Positions 47,138-60,690 of a stretch of 64,000 nt of DNA are shown piece by piece (the stretch's first letter is position 1; every line of letters begins with the position of its first letter). Under the pieces are notes generated by a model. It saw nothing but the letters and a program-made list of their open reading frames with translations, was not told where the DNA came from and ran no database searches. The stretch spans positions 1 to 64,000 of the forward strand of contig SPDT01000002.1 of the NCBI GenBank assembly GCA_008477525.1, written 5' to 3'. The stretch comes from Hypomyces perniciosus. Taxonomy: Eukaryota; Ascomycota; Sordariomycetes; Hypocreales; Hypocreaceae. A program made the translations under genes and the position numbers.

Positions 47138-47694
47138 ATACCCCCCCTCTTTATTATACCATTTAGCTGTAAATAGCTATATTGCTTATATAAATTAAAA
47201 TTCCAGGTAATTTATTTTAATACTTTTAATATAAGGGTAAATAAAGTAAATTATATAGTTTTTAATATTAGTAATATATAATTTAGCTATAAACTTTAGC
47301 GCAGTATAGTTTTTAGTTAATACTTTATAGGTATTAGTTTCTTTTTAACTATTTCCTTTTTCTCCTTTTTTATAATTCTTTTTAATATATATTATAATAG
47401 GCCTAGCTTTTTTAGGTTTCTTTTATAAAAGTTTTATATTACCTTTTTTAAATTTATAAGTCTTTAGCTAATTACTATATAGTAGTATAATATTTTTATT
47501 TAATAAAGTAATAGAATCTATTATTATTATAATAATTTAAAAGCGCTTTAAACTCTTATTTCTTTTATATTTTATTTATATTATTTTCCTTTTCTAATAC
47601 CCTGCCTTAAATATTCTTTAATTTAACTTTATTAATTATCTTTTACTTAAAGTACAGTAAAGTAGCTGTTTTAGGTTATAAGAGGGAGTTATAT

Positions 47695-47866
47695 TATTAC
47701 GGCACAGAAAGGCAGGTCAGGGCAAATATCGTTATTATACTGTAGAGAGCGAGAAAGCCCTAAGGCTTTATAGAAAGCTATTGCTAGGAATGCGTTAGGG
47801 CCTGGTTACGTGACCGGGGCTCACGTAACAGGGCGTCAATATCGCGTTACAGTTAGTGCCGTAACA
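47695..47866 (-). repeat. 3' LTR of inner Gypsy B
   Basis: This 172-bp LTR differs from its partner at 54194-54365 at about 21 positions by eye, all but one C/T or G/A, the pattern expected of RIP. Confidence 0.94.
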
Positions 47867-48899
47867 GTACCCCCCTCTTTATTACGCTATTTAGCTATAA
47901 ATAGCTATATTGCTTGCATAAATCGAAATTCCAGGTAATCTATCTTAATACTTCCAATATAAAGGTAACTGGGGCAAATTATATAGTTTTTAGTATTAGT
48001 AATATATAGTTTAGTTATAGGCTTTAATGCAGTATAGTCTTTAATTAACGCTCTGCAGGCATTAGTTTCTTTCTAGCTATTTCCTCCTTTTCCTCTTTTA
48101 TAATTCCTTTCAATGCCTATTGCAGTAGGCCCAGCTTTTTTAGGTTTTTTTTATAAAAGTTTTATATTACCCTCTTTTAGCATTATAGGTCCCTAGCTAA
48201 TTGCTATATTACAGTATAGTATTTCTATTTAATAAAGTAGTAGAATCTATTATTATTATAATAATCTAAAAGCGCTTTAAACTCCTATTTCTCTTATACT
48301 TTATCTATATTATCTTCTCTTTCCAGTATTCTGCCTTAAATATTCCTTAACTTAACTTTATTAACTATCTTTTACCTAAAATGCAGTAAAGTAGCTGTCT
48401 TAAATTGCAGGAGGGAGTTATATAGGACTAGGAAAATCTTTATACCTTCTAGTAGGCTAACAGTATAGGCTTATAGGTATACCTTTATTATTATATAAGG
48501 CCCTGCCTATTTATTATCTAGCTTCTTTATTGGCTAGTTAATCTTTATATTTCATATATTAATAAAGACTTCCTGCCTAATAGTATAGACTAGTAATGCC
48601 TCTCTCTATGCATTTACGCTTTCTTTATATCTTTTTCCTAAAGCCTTAGCGAGGGCTTTCAGCTATATAATAATACATTTGAATTACTTAGCAATAGTAT
48701 TAGCGCAGAAAAACTCTTTTTTCTTTACTATAAAGAGGTTTAGCAGGCAAGGCTATAAAAGCTCTATCTTTAAGCAAGGGTTAAAATTATAATTAATAAA
48801 AAACAGTAATATACTAGTAGTTTTAAATACTATATTATTTACAGTAAATTTAGCTAATAAAAGCTAGTAGGCCTAGTTATCCTAGTAAAAGTTAATAAA

Positions 48900-51600
48900 A
48901 GCTTATAAGTATTATTTTACATTTACATTAATCCTTTTAGTCTAGCTATTAATCTTAAAGTAAAAGGCTAATAACTATTTTAATATAACTTTTAATTACT
49001 TTAAAAGTTATTTTTAAAATTCTAATATAAACTATATACTATAGTTTAATATAATATTATTAGGTATACTTTAAAGGCAATAAATGCTATTAATAAATAT
49101 ATTAGCTAGCTCTTTTACTAATAGTAAAGTAATAAATATAAAATAATATATTTTTATAAAGCAGTAAACTATTACCAGTAAATATTTATAGGTAATATTA
49201 TATTAGTAGGATTTAGGCAGTAATATAATATAACTAACGGAAATATTTAACTATATATAGAACAGGACTAGTAATAGTTAAAGGAAGCCTTATAGTAAAG
49301 ATTGCAAGGCCTTTATTCTAATATACAGTTTATAGGCTTATATAATTGCTTTAATATCTCTTAAGATCTATAGCTATTAATATATTAAACTATTAAAGTC
49401 TAGAGTTTTAAACCTGCCTAGGTATCTAGCTAGGCTACTGAAATAGTTTCTAAACAGGATTTATATTTAAAGTTTATAATTAAGGGGAATAAAAAGCTGA
49501 TTTTAATAGTAGAATCTATTATTTATTATTTAATAGTTATTTATTATAATCTAAAGTTCTCTGTAAAGCTATTTTAGCTATTAATAGATATTAAAGTTTT
49601 AGAGCGCAGTTACTATTTCTTTTACTATAATATTTTATTTATATACTGCTATAATTAGGTTAGTAATTAATTTATTCTCTGCTAGTATTATTATAGCTAT
49701 AAAAGCAGCCTTTATAGATAGTTTAATATTTAATAATACTTTTTTTTAGAATATTACTTAAATTTTCAAGCTAAAAAAACTCTATAAAAGGATAATATAT
49801 TGCTTGTTTTTAATTTAGTTATTAAAAAGGTTTAATTTTGCAGGCCTGTCTTTTACTTTTTTACTTAAAGCATTAGGCTTTATAGCCTTAAAGCTAGGTT
49901 AATAAATAATATAGAAATTAAAGCTAAAAAGGAATTTAAACTATTAGACTTACTGTTAATTTAGGGCTTTTATTAAAGTAAAGTATTTAAGGTTTTTATA
50001 GTCTATCATAATATTAAACTTTTATAAGCTTTATAATTTTAGGCGCTACTCCTCTATTACTTTAATAATAACTAAAAGTTCTTTATTATAAATTTTATAG
50101 TTATATTTTTAAGCGTTATACTTTGCAGAGAAAAATGCAATAAAGTGTAAAATACCTTTTTTATTATTTTGCAATAGGATACTGCTTAATGCCTAGTTAA
50201 AGGCATTAATTTTAAAGACTATTTGTTTATTATAGTTAAAGAGGGCTAGGATTAACGCTAATTTAAATGTATATTTAATTAAATTAAAGGCTTTTTATTA
50301 TTTCTCTCTTTAAATATATAGTTAATCATTTTTTAAAAGCTTATTTAGTAATATAGCTATTTTAGAGTATTTTTAAATAAAACGGTAATAGAAATTTATA
50401 AAGCTAAAGAACCTTTATAGGTCCTTTACTCCCTTAAGTAATTGCTAGTTTAATATAGCTTTAACTTTTTTAAAATCTATTTTTAATCCCTTTAAGGTAA
50501 TAATTAAGCTAAAGTATTTTGTTTTTATTATTTTAAACTTGCATTTAATAATATCGATTTAAAGGCCAGCGTTTTACAGGCAGGCTACTATTTTATATAT
50601 ATATTTTTAATACTTTTTTTAATATAATAAATATATAAAGATATTATTAAAGTATATTATATAAATATAGTTAAAACAGTTATAGAGAGTATAGTTAATA
50701 TAGTATTAAAATATAGTAAATGTATTATAAAGGCTAAAAAGTATAATTAATATTTTAAAAAGGCTAAACTTTATAATAAATACTGTTTTCTATATATCCC
50801 CTTTAACGATATAGAGGTAATTAAATATAGCAATAATATTAAGTTTTATATATACCTTTATATAGCTTAAAGTATTAAAGGTTTCCTAGATGAATAGCAA
50901 TAGGGATTAATTTTTAATAGTAATAGTATTTAACCTTTAGTAATTGTAATAAATATAAATACTGCCTCCTAGTTTTGCGGCTAAAAGGAAAAGAGCGGTA
51001 TATTATACTTGCAATTCGCGGATAAATCCTTTCACTAAGTTATTATTTAACTATTTTCTTATTACCTGCAGTTTATTAGGTAAAAATAGCCTTTTCTTTT
51101 AATATAATAGGTCTTTTCCTAACAGTATCTTAATCTTATAGTCCCAGGCCTATGATAAAGGAAGCTTGTTTACTGTCTTTAGTAAAAAGGCATTATATAA
51201 GTTATATAGCCAAGATAGCAGTTTTTTAGGATATCCGGCTTACTAAGCTTAGGTTTCCCTGCTATAAACAGCTATAATCTTTTTTAGTTATACTAGGGAG
51301 TAGCATTTATTAATAAAGTTATATATTTCTTTAAGTAATACCATTTTTGCCTTAATACAGTCTCTTTATCTTATAAATATTTATCGGAAAAACTTATTTA
51401 GGACCTTTAATAAAGTAATAGGTATTAATTTTTTAATTTTAATAGTTTAGTTAATCTTTTCTTAGGTTATTTTTATGGCGCAGATATATAGTTATCGATA
51501 AAAGGTAATAAAGTTTATAGCTGCCATTATCTATATATCCACTATATCTAGGCATACTTTTTAATCTTAAAGTTTAGTTTAGTTTTATAGAAATAGTATA
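48900..51600 (-). pseudogene. Gypsy B inner pol remnant (best-preserved copy)
   Basis: The minus strand aligns with the pol of copy 1 (19300-21500). The reverse transcriptase block near 50590-50830 keeps the order of PF-L, FQ-Y, and Y-(D)(D)-I-IY but with the catalytic positions altered. RNase H near 49900-50130 and integrase toward 48900 are recognisable by alignment. Stops are frequent, so no enzyme is expected. The long runs of TA-rich substitutions prevent defining exact ends. Confidence 0.65.
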
Positions 51601-54193
51601 TTAAAAAGTAATAGTAATAGCTTTAATAAAGGTTTCCCTTTTTATTGTTAACTGCATATTATAAAGGCAGGCAGTGGCTTTATATATACTTAATTCAAGA
51701 TTATTTATACCTATATTTCCTTATCGTTAATTCCACTATACCTGCAGGTTATATAGTAATCTCGGTTTATTGTTAAGGTTTCTAAAATGCACAGTTTAAG
51801 GGCCCCCTCCCTAGTTAAGTTATAGTCTATTTGTTTTAATAGTTGCTGGTATAATATAGTTCTTTATCTAGTCAGGTCAGGCTCTGCTTTATTTAAAGCG
51901 TCTTTAACTATTAGTTACTAGTAATATATACTCCTTATATTAACTCTAGCAAAATTATTTTTTATTTTAACTGCTATTAAGACCTGTATAGTGCCGGCTA
52001 TACTTCTTAGGAGATAGTAGTTATAATAGTAATAGGATTTAAAGGTAATAGTTAACTCCTCCCAGTTAATATTAAGGTTATATTTTCTTAGCTATAAAAG
52101 GCTAAAGATTATAAGTATATTATTAAGGATATTTATAATAAAGAAAAGGAAGAGTTTTTTATAAAAGCTAATTATAGTTTATATAATAAAGAAGGTTAAA
52201 ATTTTATTGGCTATACTTTTATTAATAAGTAAAAAATTTCTAGTAAATAGCAGTTATTAGGTAGTAATATTAAATTATTTAATAAAAGTATAGCTAGTAA
52301 AAGTTTAAGGTATATAGCTACTGTCTATTAAAGCTTTTATATTAATATAGATATTATATATGAGGAATAGTATAGTTTATATTAAAAGGGATTTACGATT
52401 TATTAATTTAAGTTTAAAGGGTTTTCAACTAAAAAAATAGCAGTAAATCTATTTTAGGATAATAGTTTTATTTACATTTAACCTTTACTTGCAACTTTTA
52501 ATAAAGGTTAATCTTTTCTTTAGTTTACGAGTTAGGTTTAGGTTCCTAATAAGTAAGGCTAGCTAAACTAGGGTAAATTAAAAATTAATCGGGCAATATT
52601 ATTATTATTGTCTTTATCGATATTTAAAGAAAGTATATTATTTAAGGCCTAGATTTATAAGTTACTTAAACATTGCAGGTAATATTAGCGCGCTATTAAG
52701 GTTTAATTATTATACCTTACTAAACTATTTTATTATTAGCCTTAAAGTACTGCTAAGTTAAAGTATAGCTAATATAGCTAAATTTAACAGTTTTAATTTA
52801 TATTTAATATAAATTGCTTTAATATATATTAAACTACTTTTTCTTATTATATTTATTAAAGCTATAGTTTACTTTTTTATAGTAAAAGTAAAGTCTTTTA
52901 GTAATATATTCTTTATAAAAGATTTAAAGGTAAGGTAACAGGGTATATATAGTATCCAGCTGCATTAAATAGCTGGCCAGCACTAAGGCAGTAACTTAAT
53001 TATTCTACTAGCATTAATAATATTACTATTAATACTAATACTGCTGCTATTAATAGCTTTATTAATGCTAGCCTATTTAGGCAACGTAAAGGGCGTTATA
53101 GTAGGCGCCCTCCTAAAGCCTATTATAAATAGTTTAATAAAGTTAGTATTATTTAATAAAATTAGATTTATTTAACTTAATTACTTAAATCTTTATAGTA
53201 TTAATAAACTTTTAAAAGACTTTTATCTTTAAAGCCTTTACGATTTATTTAGCAGTTTTACTATATTTACTATATAATATAAATAACTTTACTATAAAGT
53301 TTTAAAAAGGCTTATTTAATATATATAGGTTATTAAAAGACTGTAATGCCTTTTAAAATAGGTTAATTATTTTATATTATTTATTAAAATTAGTGAAAAG
53401 TGCTATATTAATATTTTAATACTATTAGGCAAGGTTATTAAAACTTTTAATAATAATATTAAAGTTTCTTTATTATAGTTAATATATATCTTTTTTTAAA
53501 AGATTTATAATATATAGAATTTTTTTAAGTTTAATTAAAAGGATTAATAAATAGCCTATAAAGGTAATATTAATTTAAGAATATTAGTTAATATATTTTT
53601 ATTAATATTTAATAATATCTTTTTATTTACTATTAAATTATTTAAAGTCTTTAATTTAATAGCAGCTACGTAGGTTATTATTTTTAAAGCTTAATAGCGA
53701 GACTGTATTTAAAGCTTTAACCTAGGCTTTAATTTATACTTTAAAGTTTTAATTTTTAGCTGCCTACTTTAAGATTTTTTATTTAAAGGTTTATTTTTAT
53801 TCTTTTTATTAAGCTAAGCCTTTTTTTTTTATTTAGCTAAAAAGATAGAATTAATAATAAAGGTTATTATCTTTAATAATTACATTTATTAAATATATAT
53901 AGTTGCTATTAATACTAGACTTTTACAGGGTTTTAAAGAGAAAAGGGAAAGGCGCTAACTCTATAACTAAAACTATAGTCTATTAGGCCAGGTTAAGCTA
54001 TAGGGCAAGATTTAGGGCATCTATATTTATCTCGCTTATAATTAATTTCTTATAGATATAAGGTTTAAGGGATAAAGGCTAGGCTATAGAGGCGTTATTG
54101 TGGGTTTAAGAATAAAAGGGGATTTAGGGGAATTTATAATTAATTAGGTATATGCCTTGCGATAGCATAGCTGAGTTAAGGGATAATATAAAC

Positions 54194-54365
54194 TATTATG
54201 GTATAAAAAGGCAGGTTAGGGCAAATATTATTATAATACTATAAAGAGCGAGAAAGCCCTAAGGCTTTATGGAAAGCTATTGCTAGGAATGCGTTGGGGC
54301 CTGGTTATATAACTGGGGCTTACGTAACAGGGCATCAATATCGCGTTACGGTTAGTGCCATAATA
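54194..54365 (-). repeat. 5' LTR of inner Gypsy B
   Basis: This is a 172-bp LTR; its outer end GTGCCATAATA abuts the TATAT duplication. It is more AT-rich than the partner LTR. Confidence 0.94.
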
Positions 54366-57300
54366 TATATAGGATTAGGAAAATCTTTATACTTTCCAGC
54401 AGGCTAATAGCGCAGGCTTATAAGTATATATTTATTATTATATAAAGTCTTACCTATTTATTATCTAGCTTCTTTATTAGCTAGTTAGTCTTTATATTTT
54501 ATATATTAATAAAAACTTCCTATTTAATAGTATAAACTAGTAATACCTTTTTTTATATATTTGCATTTTGTTTATATTTTCTTTTTAAAGCTTTAGTAAT
54601 ACCCTTTAGTTATATAATAATATATTTAAATTAATTAATAATAGTATTAATATAAAAAAAATCTTTTTTCTTTACTATAGAAAGGTTTAGCAGGTAAAGC
54701 TATAAAGGCTTTATCTTTAAGTAAAGGTTAAAATTATAGTTAGTGAAAAATAGCAATATATTAATAGTTTTAGATATTATATTATTTACGGTAAACTTAG
54801 CTAATAAAAGCTAATAGATTTAGTTATTTTAATAAAAGTTAATAAAAGCTTATAAATATTATTTTATATTTATATTAATTCATTTAATTTAACTCTTAAT
54901 TTTAAAGTAAACAGCTAATAATTGTTTTAATATAACTTTTAATGGCTTTAAAGGTTATTCCTAGAATTTTAATATTAACTATATACTGCAGTTTAATATA
55001 ATATTATTAAATATACTATAAAGGCAGTAAATCCTATTAATAAATATATTACCTAGCTTTTTTATTAATAGTAAAGTAATAAATATAAAATAATATATTT
55101 TTATAAAGCAGTAAACTACTATTAATAAATACTTATAAATAATATTATAATAGTAGGATTTAGGCAGCAGTATAATATAATTAATAGAAATATCTAATTA
55201 TATATAAAAGAAAACTAGTAATAGTTAAAGGAAACCTTATAGTAAAGATTACAAAGCTTTTATTTTAATATATAATTTATAGGCTTATATAAATGCTTTA
55301 ATATCTTTTAAAATCTATAGCTATTAGTATATCTAGCTAATAAAGTTTAAAGTTTTAAATTTACCTAGGTATTTAGCTAGGCTACTTAAGTAGTTTTTAA
55401 ATAAGCCTTATATATAAAGCTTATTATTAAAGGAAATAAAAAGCTGCTTTTAATAGTAAATTCTATTATTTATTATTTAATAGTTATTTATTATAATCTA
55501 AAGTTCTTTATAAAGCTATTTTAGTTATTAGTAAATATTAAGGTTTTAAAGTACAGTTATTATTTCTTTCACTATAGTATTTTATTTATATACTGCAGTA
55601 ATTAAATTATTAATTAATTTATTTTCTATAAATATTATTATAGCTATAGGGGCAGCCTTTATAAATAGTTTTATATTTAATAAAACTTCTTTTTAAAATA
55701 TTGCCTAAACTTTAAAGCTAAAAAAACTTTATAGGAAAATAATATGTTGCCTGTTTTTGATTTAGTTATTAAAGGGGTTTAATTTTATAGGCCTATTTTC
55801 TATTTTTCTATTTAAGGCATTAAACTTTATAGCTTTAAAGTTAAGTTAACAAATAATATAAAAGTTAAAGTTAAAGAGGAATTTAAACTATTAGATTTAC
55901 TATTAATTTAAGGCTTTAATTAAAGTAAAGTATTTAAAGTTTTTATAGTCTATAATAATATTAAACCTTTATAAGGTTTATAATTCTAAACGCTATTCTT
56001 TTATTACTTTAATAATAGTTAAAAGTTTTTTATTATAGATATTATAGTTGTATTTTTAAGTATTATACTTTATAGAATAGAATATAATAAAGTATAAAAT
56101 CCCCTTTTTATTATATTATAATAGGATATTGCGTAATATTTAGTTAAAGGTATTGGTTTTAAAAACTATTTATTTATTATAGTTAAAGAAGGCTAAGATT
56201 AAGGCTAATTTAAAGGTATATTTAATTAAATTAAAGGTTTCCTGCTATTTCTCTCTTTAAATATATAGTTAATCTTTATTTAAGAGTTTATTTAATAGTA
56301 TAGCTATTTTAAAATATTTTTAAATAAAATAGTAATAGAAATTTATAAAGTTAAAGAATTTTTATAAATCCTTTACTTTTTTAAGTAATTGCTAGTTTAA
56401 TATAGCCTTAACTTTCTTAAAATTTATTTTTAATCCCTTTAAAGTAATAATTAAGTTAAAGTATTTTATCTTTATTATTTTGACCTTATATTTAATAATA
56501 TTAAATTAAAAGCTAGCGTTTTAAAGGCAGGCTATTACTTTATATATATACTTTTAATATTCCTTTTAGTTTAATAAATATATAAAGATATTATTAAAGT
56601 ATATTATATAAATATAGTTAAAGAGGTTATAGAGAGGATAGTTAATATAATATTAAAATATAGCAGGTATATTATAGAGGCTAAAAGGTATAATTAATAT
56701 TATAAAAAGGCTAAACTTTATAATAAATACTATTTTTTATTTATCCCCTTTAGCGATATAAAGGTTATTAAATACAGTGATAATATTAAGTTTTATATAT
56801 ACCTTTATACAGTTTAAGGCATTAAAGGTTTCCTAAATCAATAGCAATAGGTATTAATTTTTAATAGTAATATCATTTAACTTTTAGTAATTTTAATAGA
56901 TGTAAACGCTGCCTTTTAGTTTTATAGCTAAAGGAGGGGAGTAGTGTATTATCCTTGCGATTTATAAATAAATCCCTTTACTAAATAATTATCTAACTAT
57001 TTTCTTATTACCTATAGTTTATTAAATAAAAATAGCCTATTCTTTTAATATAAAGGATCTTTTCCTAATAGTGTTTTAATTTTATAGTTTTAGGCTTATT
57101 ATAAAAAAAATTTATTTCTTATCTTTAACAGGAAGGTATTATATAGATTATATAGTTAAAATAGCAGTGTTTTTAAAATATCTAGTTTACTAAACTTAGG
57201 TTTCCCTATTTTAAATTTCTGTATATTAATGGCTATAATCTTTTTTAATTATATCAACGAGTAGGATTTATTAATAAAATTATATATATATTTCTTAGTA

Positions 57301-59972
57301 ATATTATTTTTACTTTAATATAATCTTTTTATTTTATAAGTATTTATTAGAAAAACTTATATAAAAGTTTAAGTAAAGTAATAAGTGTTAGTTTTTTTAT
57401 TTTAATAGTTTAATTAATCTCTTTTTAAGTTACTTTTATTATATAAATATATAGTTAACAATAAAAAGTAATAAAGTTTATAGCTACTATTATTTATATA
57501 TCTATTATATTTAAATATATTTTTTAATTCTATAGTTTAGTTTAATTTTATAAAAGTAATATATTAAAAAGTAATAGGAATAGCTTTAATAAAGGTTTTC
57601 TTTTTTATTATTAATTATAGATTATAAAAGTAAGCAGTGGCTTTATATATATTTAATTTAGGATTATTTATATTTATATTTCTTTATTATTAGTTTTATT
57701 ATATTTGTAGGTTATATAGTAATTTTAATTTAGTATTCAGGTTTATAAAATATATAGTTTAAAAGCTCCCTTTTTAATTAAGATATAGTTTATTTCTTTT
57801 AAAGTATTTTTAATTAATAGTTACTAGTATAGTATAGTTATTTATTTAATTACGTTAAGCTTTATTTTATTTAAAGTATCTTTAACTATTAATTGCCAGT
57901 AATATATATTCCCTATATTAGCTTTAATAAAGTTATTTTTTATCTTAACTGCTATTAACACTTATATAAAGCTAATTATATTTTCTAAAAAATAATAATT
58001 ATAATAATAATACAATTTAAAAGTAATACTTAACTCCTTTCAATTAATATTAAAATTATATTTTCTTAACTAATAAAAGCTAAAAATTATAAATATATTA
58101 TTAAAGATATTTATAATAAAGAAAAGGCAATATTTTTTATAAAAGCTAATTATAGTTTATATAATAAAGAAGTTTAAGATTTTATTAACTATACTTTTAT
58201 TAGTAAATAAAAGGTTTTTAATAAATAGTAATTATTAAGTAATAATACTAAATTATTTAATAGAAGTATAGCTAATAAAAGCTTAAAGTATATACCTATT
58301 ATTTATTAAAGCTTCTATATTAATATAGATATTATATATAAAGAATAAGATAATTTATATTAAAAGGGATTTACTGTTTATTAATTTAAATTTAAAGGGT
58401 TTTTAATTAAAAAGATAATAGTAAATCTATTCTAGGATAATAGTTTTATTTATAGTTAACCTTTACTTATAACTTTTAATAAAAGTTAATCTTTTTTTTA
58501 ATTTACAAGTTAAGTCTAAATTCTTAATAGGTAAAGCTAGCTAAATGAAAGTAAACTAAAGTTAATAAAGTAGTATTACTATTATTATCTTTATTAATAC
58601 TTAAAGAGGGTATATTATTTAAGGCATAGATTTATAAGTTAACTAGGTATTATAGGTAATATTAATGCACTATTAAGGTCTAATTATTATACCTTATTAG
58701 GCTATTTTATTAGTAACTTTAAAGTATTACTAGGTTAAAGTATAGTTAACATAATTAAATTCAGCGATTTTAGTTTTATATTTAATATAAATTTCCTTAA
58801 TATATATTAAACTACTTTTTCTTATTATATTTATTAAAGTTATAGTTTACTCTTTTATAGTAAAAGTAAAGTCCTTTAATAATATATTTTTTATAAAAGA
58901 TTTAAAGGTAAAGTAATAAAGTATATATAATATTTAGCTATATTAAATTACTAGCTAACATTAAAGCAGTAGCTTAATTATTTTACTAGCATTAATAATA
59001 TTACTGTTAATACTAATACTACTATTATTAATAGTTTTACTGCATTTACTATTTAATATAAATAACTTTACTATAAAGTTTTAAAAGGGCTTATTTAATA
59101 TATATAGGTTATTAAAAGACTATAATGCCTTTTAAAATAAATTAAGTATTTTATATTATTTATTAAAATTAACAAAAAGTACTATATTAATCTTTTAATA
59201 CTATTGAGTAGGGTTATTAAGATTTTTAATAATAATATTAAAGTTTTTTTATTATAATTAATATATATCTCCCTTTAAAAGACTTATAATATATAAAATC
59301 TTTTTAAATTTAATTAAAGAAATTAATTAATTACTTATAAAAGTAATATTAATTTAAAAATATTAATTAATATATTTTTATTAGCATTTAATAATATCTT
59401 TTTATTTACTATTAAATTACTTAAAGTTTTTAATTTCATAGCAGTTAAATAAATTATTATTTTTAAGGTTTAGTAGTAAAGCTATATTTAAAGCTTTAAC
59501 CTAAACTTTAATTTATACTTTAAGGTTTTAATTTTTAATTATTTATTTTAAAATTTCTTATTTAAAGGTTTATTTTTATTTTTTTTATTAAATTAAAGCT
59601 TTTTTTATTATTTAATTAAAGAAATAGAATTAATAATAAAGGTTATTATCTTTAATAATTGCATTTATTAAATATATATAATTACTATTAATACTAGATT
59701 TTTATAAGGTTTTAAAAAGAAAAGGGAAAAGTATTAGCTTTATAGCTAAAACTATAGTCTATTAAGCCAAGTTAGGCTATAGGGCAAGGTTTAAGGCATC
59801 TATATTTATCTTACTTATAATTAATTTCTTATAAATATAGGGTTTAAGGGATAAAGGCTAGGCTATAGAGGTATTATTATAGGTTTAGGAATAAAAGGGG
59901 ATTTAACGGAATTTATAATCAGTTAGGTATATACTTTATAATAATATAGCTAAGTTAAGGGATAGTATAAAC

Positions 59973-60144
59973 TATTATAGTATAGAAAGGCAGGTTAAAG
60001 TAAATAATATTATTATACTATAGAGAGCGAGAAAGCTTTAAGGCTTTATAGAAAGCTATAGCTAGGAATGCGTTAGTGCCTGGTTATATAACCAGGGCTT
60101 ATATAACAGGGCATCAATATTGCATTATAGTCAGTGCCGTAACA
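59973..60144 (-). repeat. 5' LTR of outer Gypsy B
   Basis: This 172-bp LTR ends GTGCCGTAACA, directly followed by the TTATT duplication at 60145. Confidence 0.94.
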
Positions 60145-60235
60145 TTATTATTATTAATATTAATATTAATAGTAATAGTAGTATAGCTTTTACTGTAAAT
60201 ATTATACTTTCAATTAATTCCTTTTATACTATATA

Positions 60236-60690
60236 TTTATTAGTTAATAGCGAAATTATAGAAAAAGAATACTTTATTAGTAAAGTATAGTTGTAGTTGC
60301 CCTTTAAAGGTGGCTTATCTTGGCATTAATTGCTTAGCTAGCTAAGCGGCTATGCCTATTACTGCTCTTGCTCCTGCACTAGCTCCTACTTTAGCTTTTA
60401 CTCCTGCGCTGGCTGGTCTGGCCTAGTTAAGGGATACTGCAGCTCTTGCTGCTCTTAACGCGCGCTGTGCTGCTGCTATTGCAGCTGCTTGTAAAGTGCG
60501 CTTTGCTGTTAAGGCAGCTATTACTTCTGCTCTGGTAGCTGCTCTTGCAGTTACTCCCACTGCAGCTGCTCCTGCAGCTGCCTCTGCCTCTGCCTCTACT
60601 ACTGCCACTGCCTCTACTACTATACTATTATCCCCTCTTTATAAAGGTTATCTAAAGTTAACAATTGCCGATAAAAGAGACTTCTTTTAG
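60236..60690 (+). pseudogene. Antisense accessory frame of reversed Copia D copy 2 (Ala-rich)
   Basis: The plus strand, opposite to this D copy, reads a frame homologous to the one at 28221-28589: KKNTL and PLKVAYLGI, then a long Ala-rich tract, ending TTILLSPLYKGYLK and running open to TAG at 60688-60690. The codons for the basic AT-hook-like part are changed (CGT/GGT to TAT/AGT type), and three stops break the first half; the second half (60496-60690) is fully open. GC content is well above the surrounding DNA. Confidence 0.55.

Larger units (their letters stand above)
47695..54365 (-). mobile_element. Gypsy B inner copy, full-length 6671 bp with TATAT TSD
   Basis: The LTRs are 47695-47866 (3') and 54194-54365 (5'). 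The flanks are TATAT at 47690-47694 and TATAT at 54366-54370. The 3' LTR is the least mutated in the family and retains the 11-bp end GTGCCGTAACA, complementary to TGTTACGGCAC. A polypurine tract (minus-strand AAAGAGGGGGG) lies at about 47870-47881. Internal order on the minus strand is leader/gag (54190-51600), reverse transcriptase near 50830-50590, RNase H near 50130-49900, integrase to about 48900, then a 3' region. Frames are broken throughout. Confidence 0.95.
46966..60144 (-). mobile_element. Gypsy B outer copy with TTATT TSD, split by an inner B copy
   Basis: The LTRs are 46966-47137 (3') and 59973-60144 (5'), each 172 bp. The flanks TTATT (46961-46965) and TTATT (60145-60149) are a perfect 5-bp duplication. 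The internal part is 47138-47694 plus 54366-59972. The break at 47694/54366 corresponds to continuous sequence in the inner copy (GGGAGTTATATAGGAC, about 48413-48428). It has a reversed pol with reverse transcriptase near 56540-56790 and RNase H near 55860-56060. No frame is intact. Confidence 0.95.

Noticed and set aside
60423..60608. 61-codon minus-strand Ala-rich frame
   Set aside because: It is the complement of the Ala-rich accessory frame on the plus strand; GCN repeats read as Ala-like in both directions.
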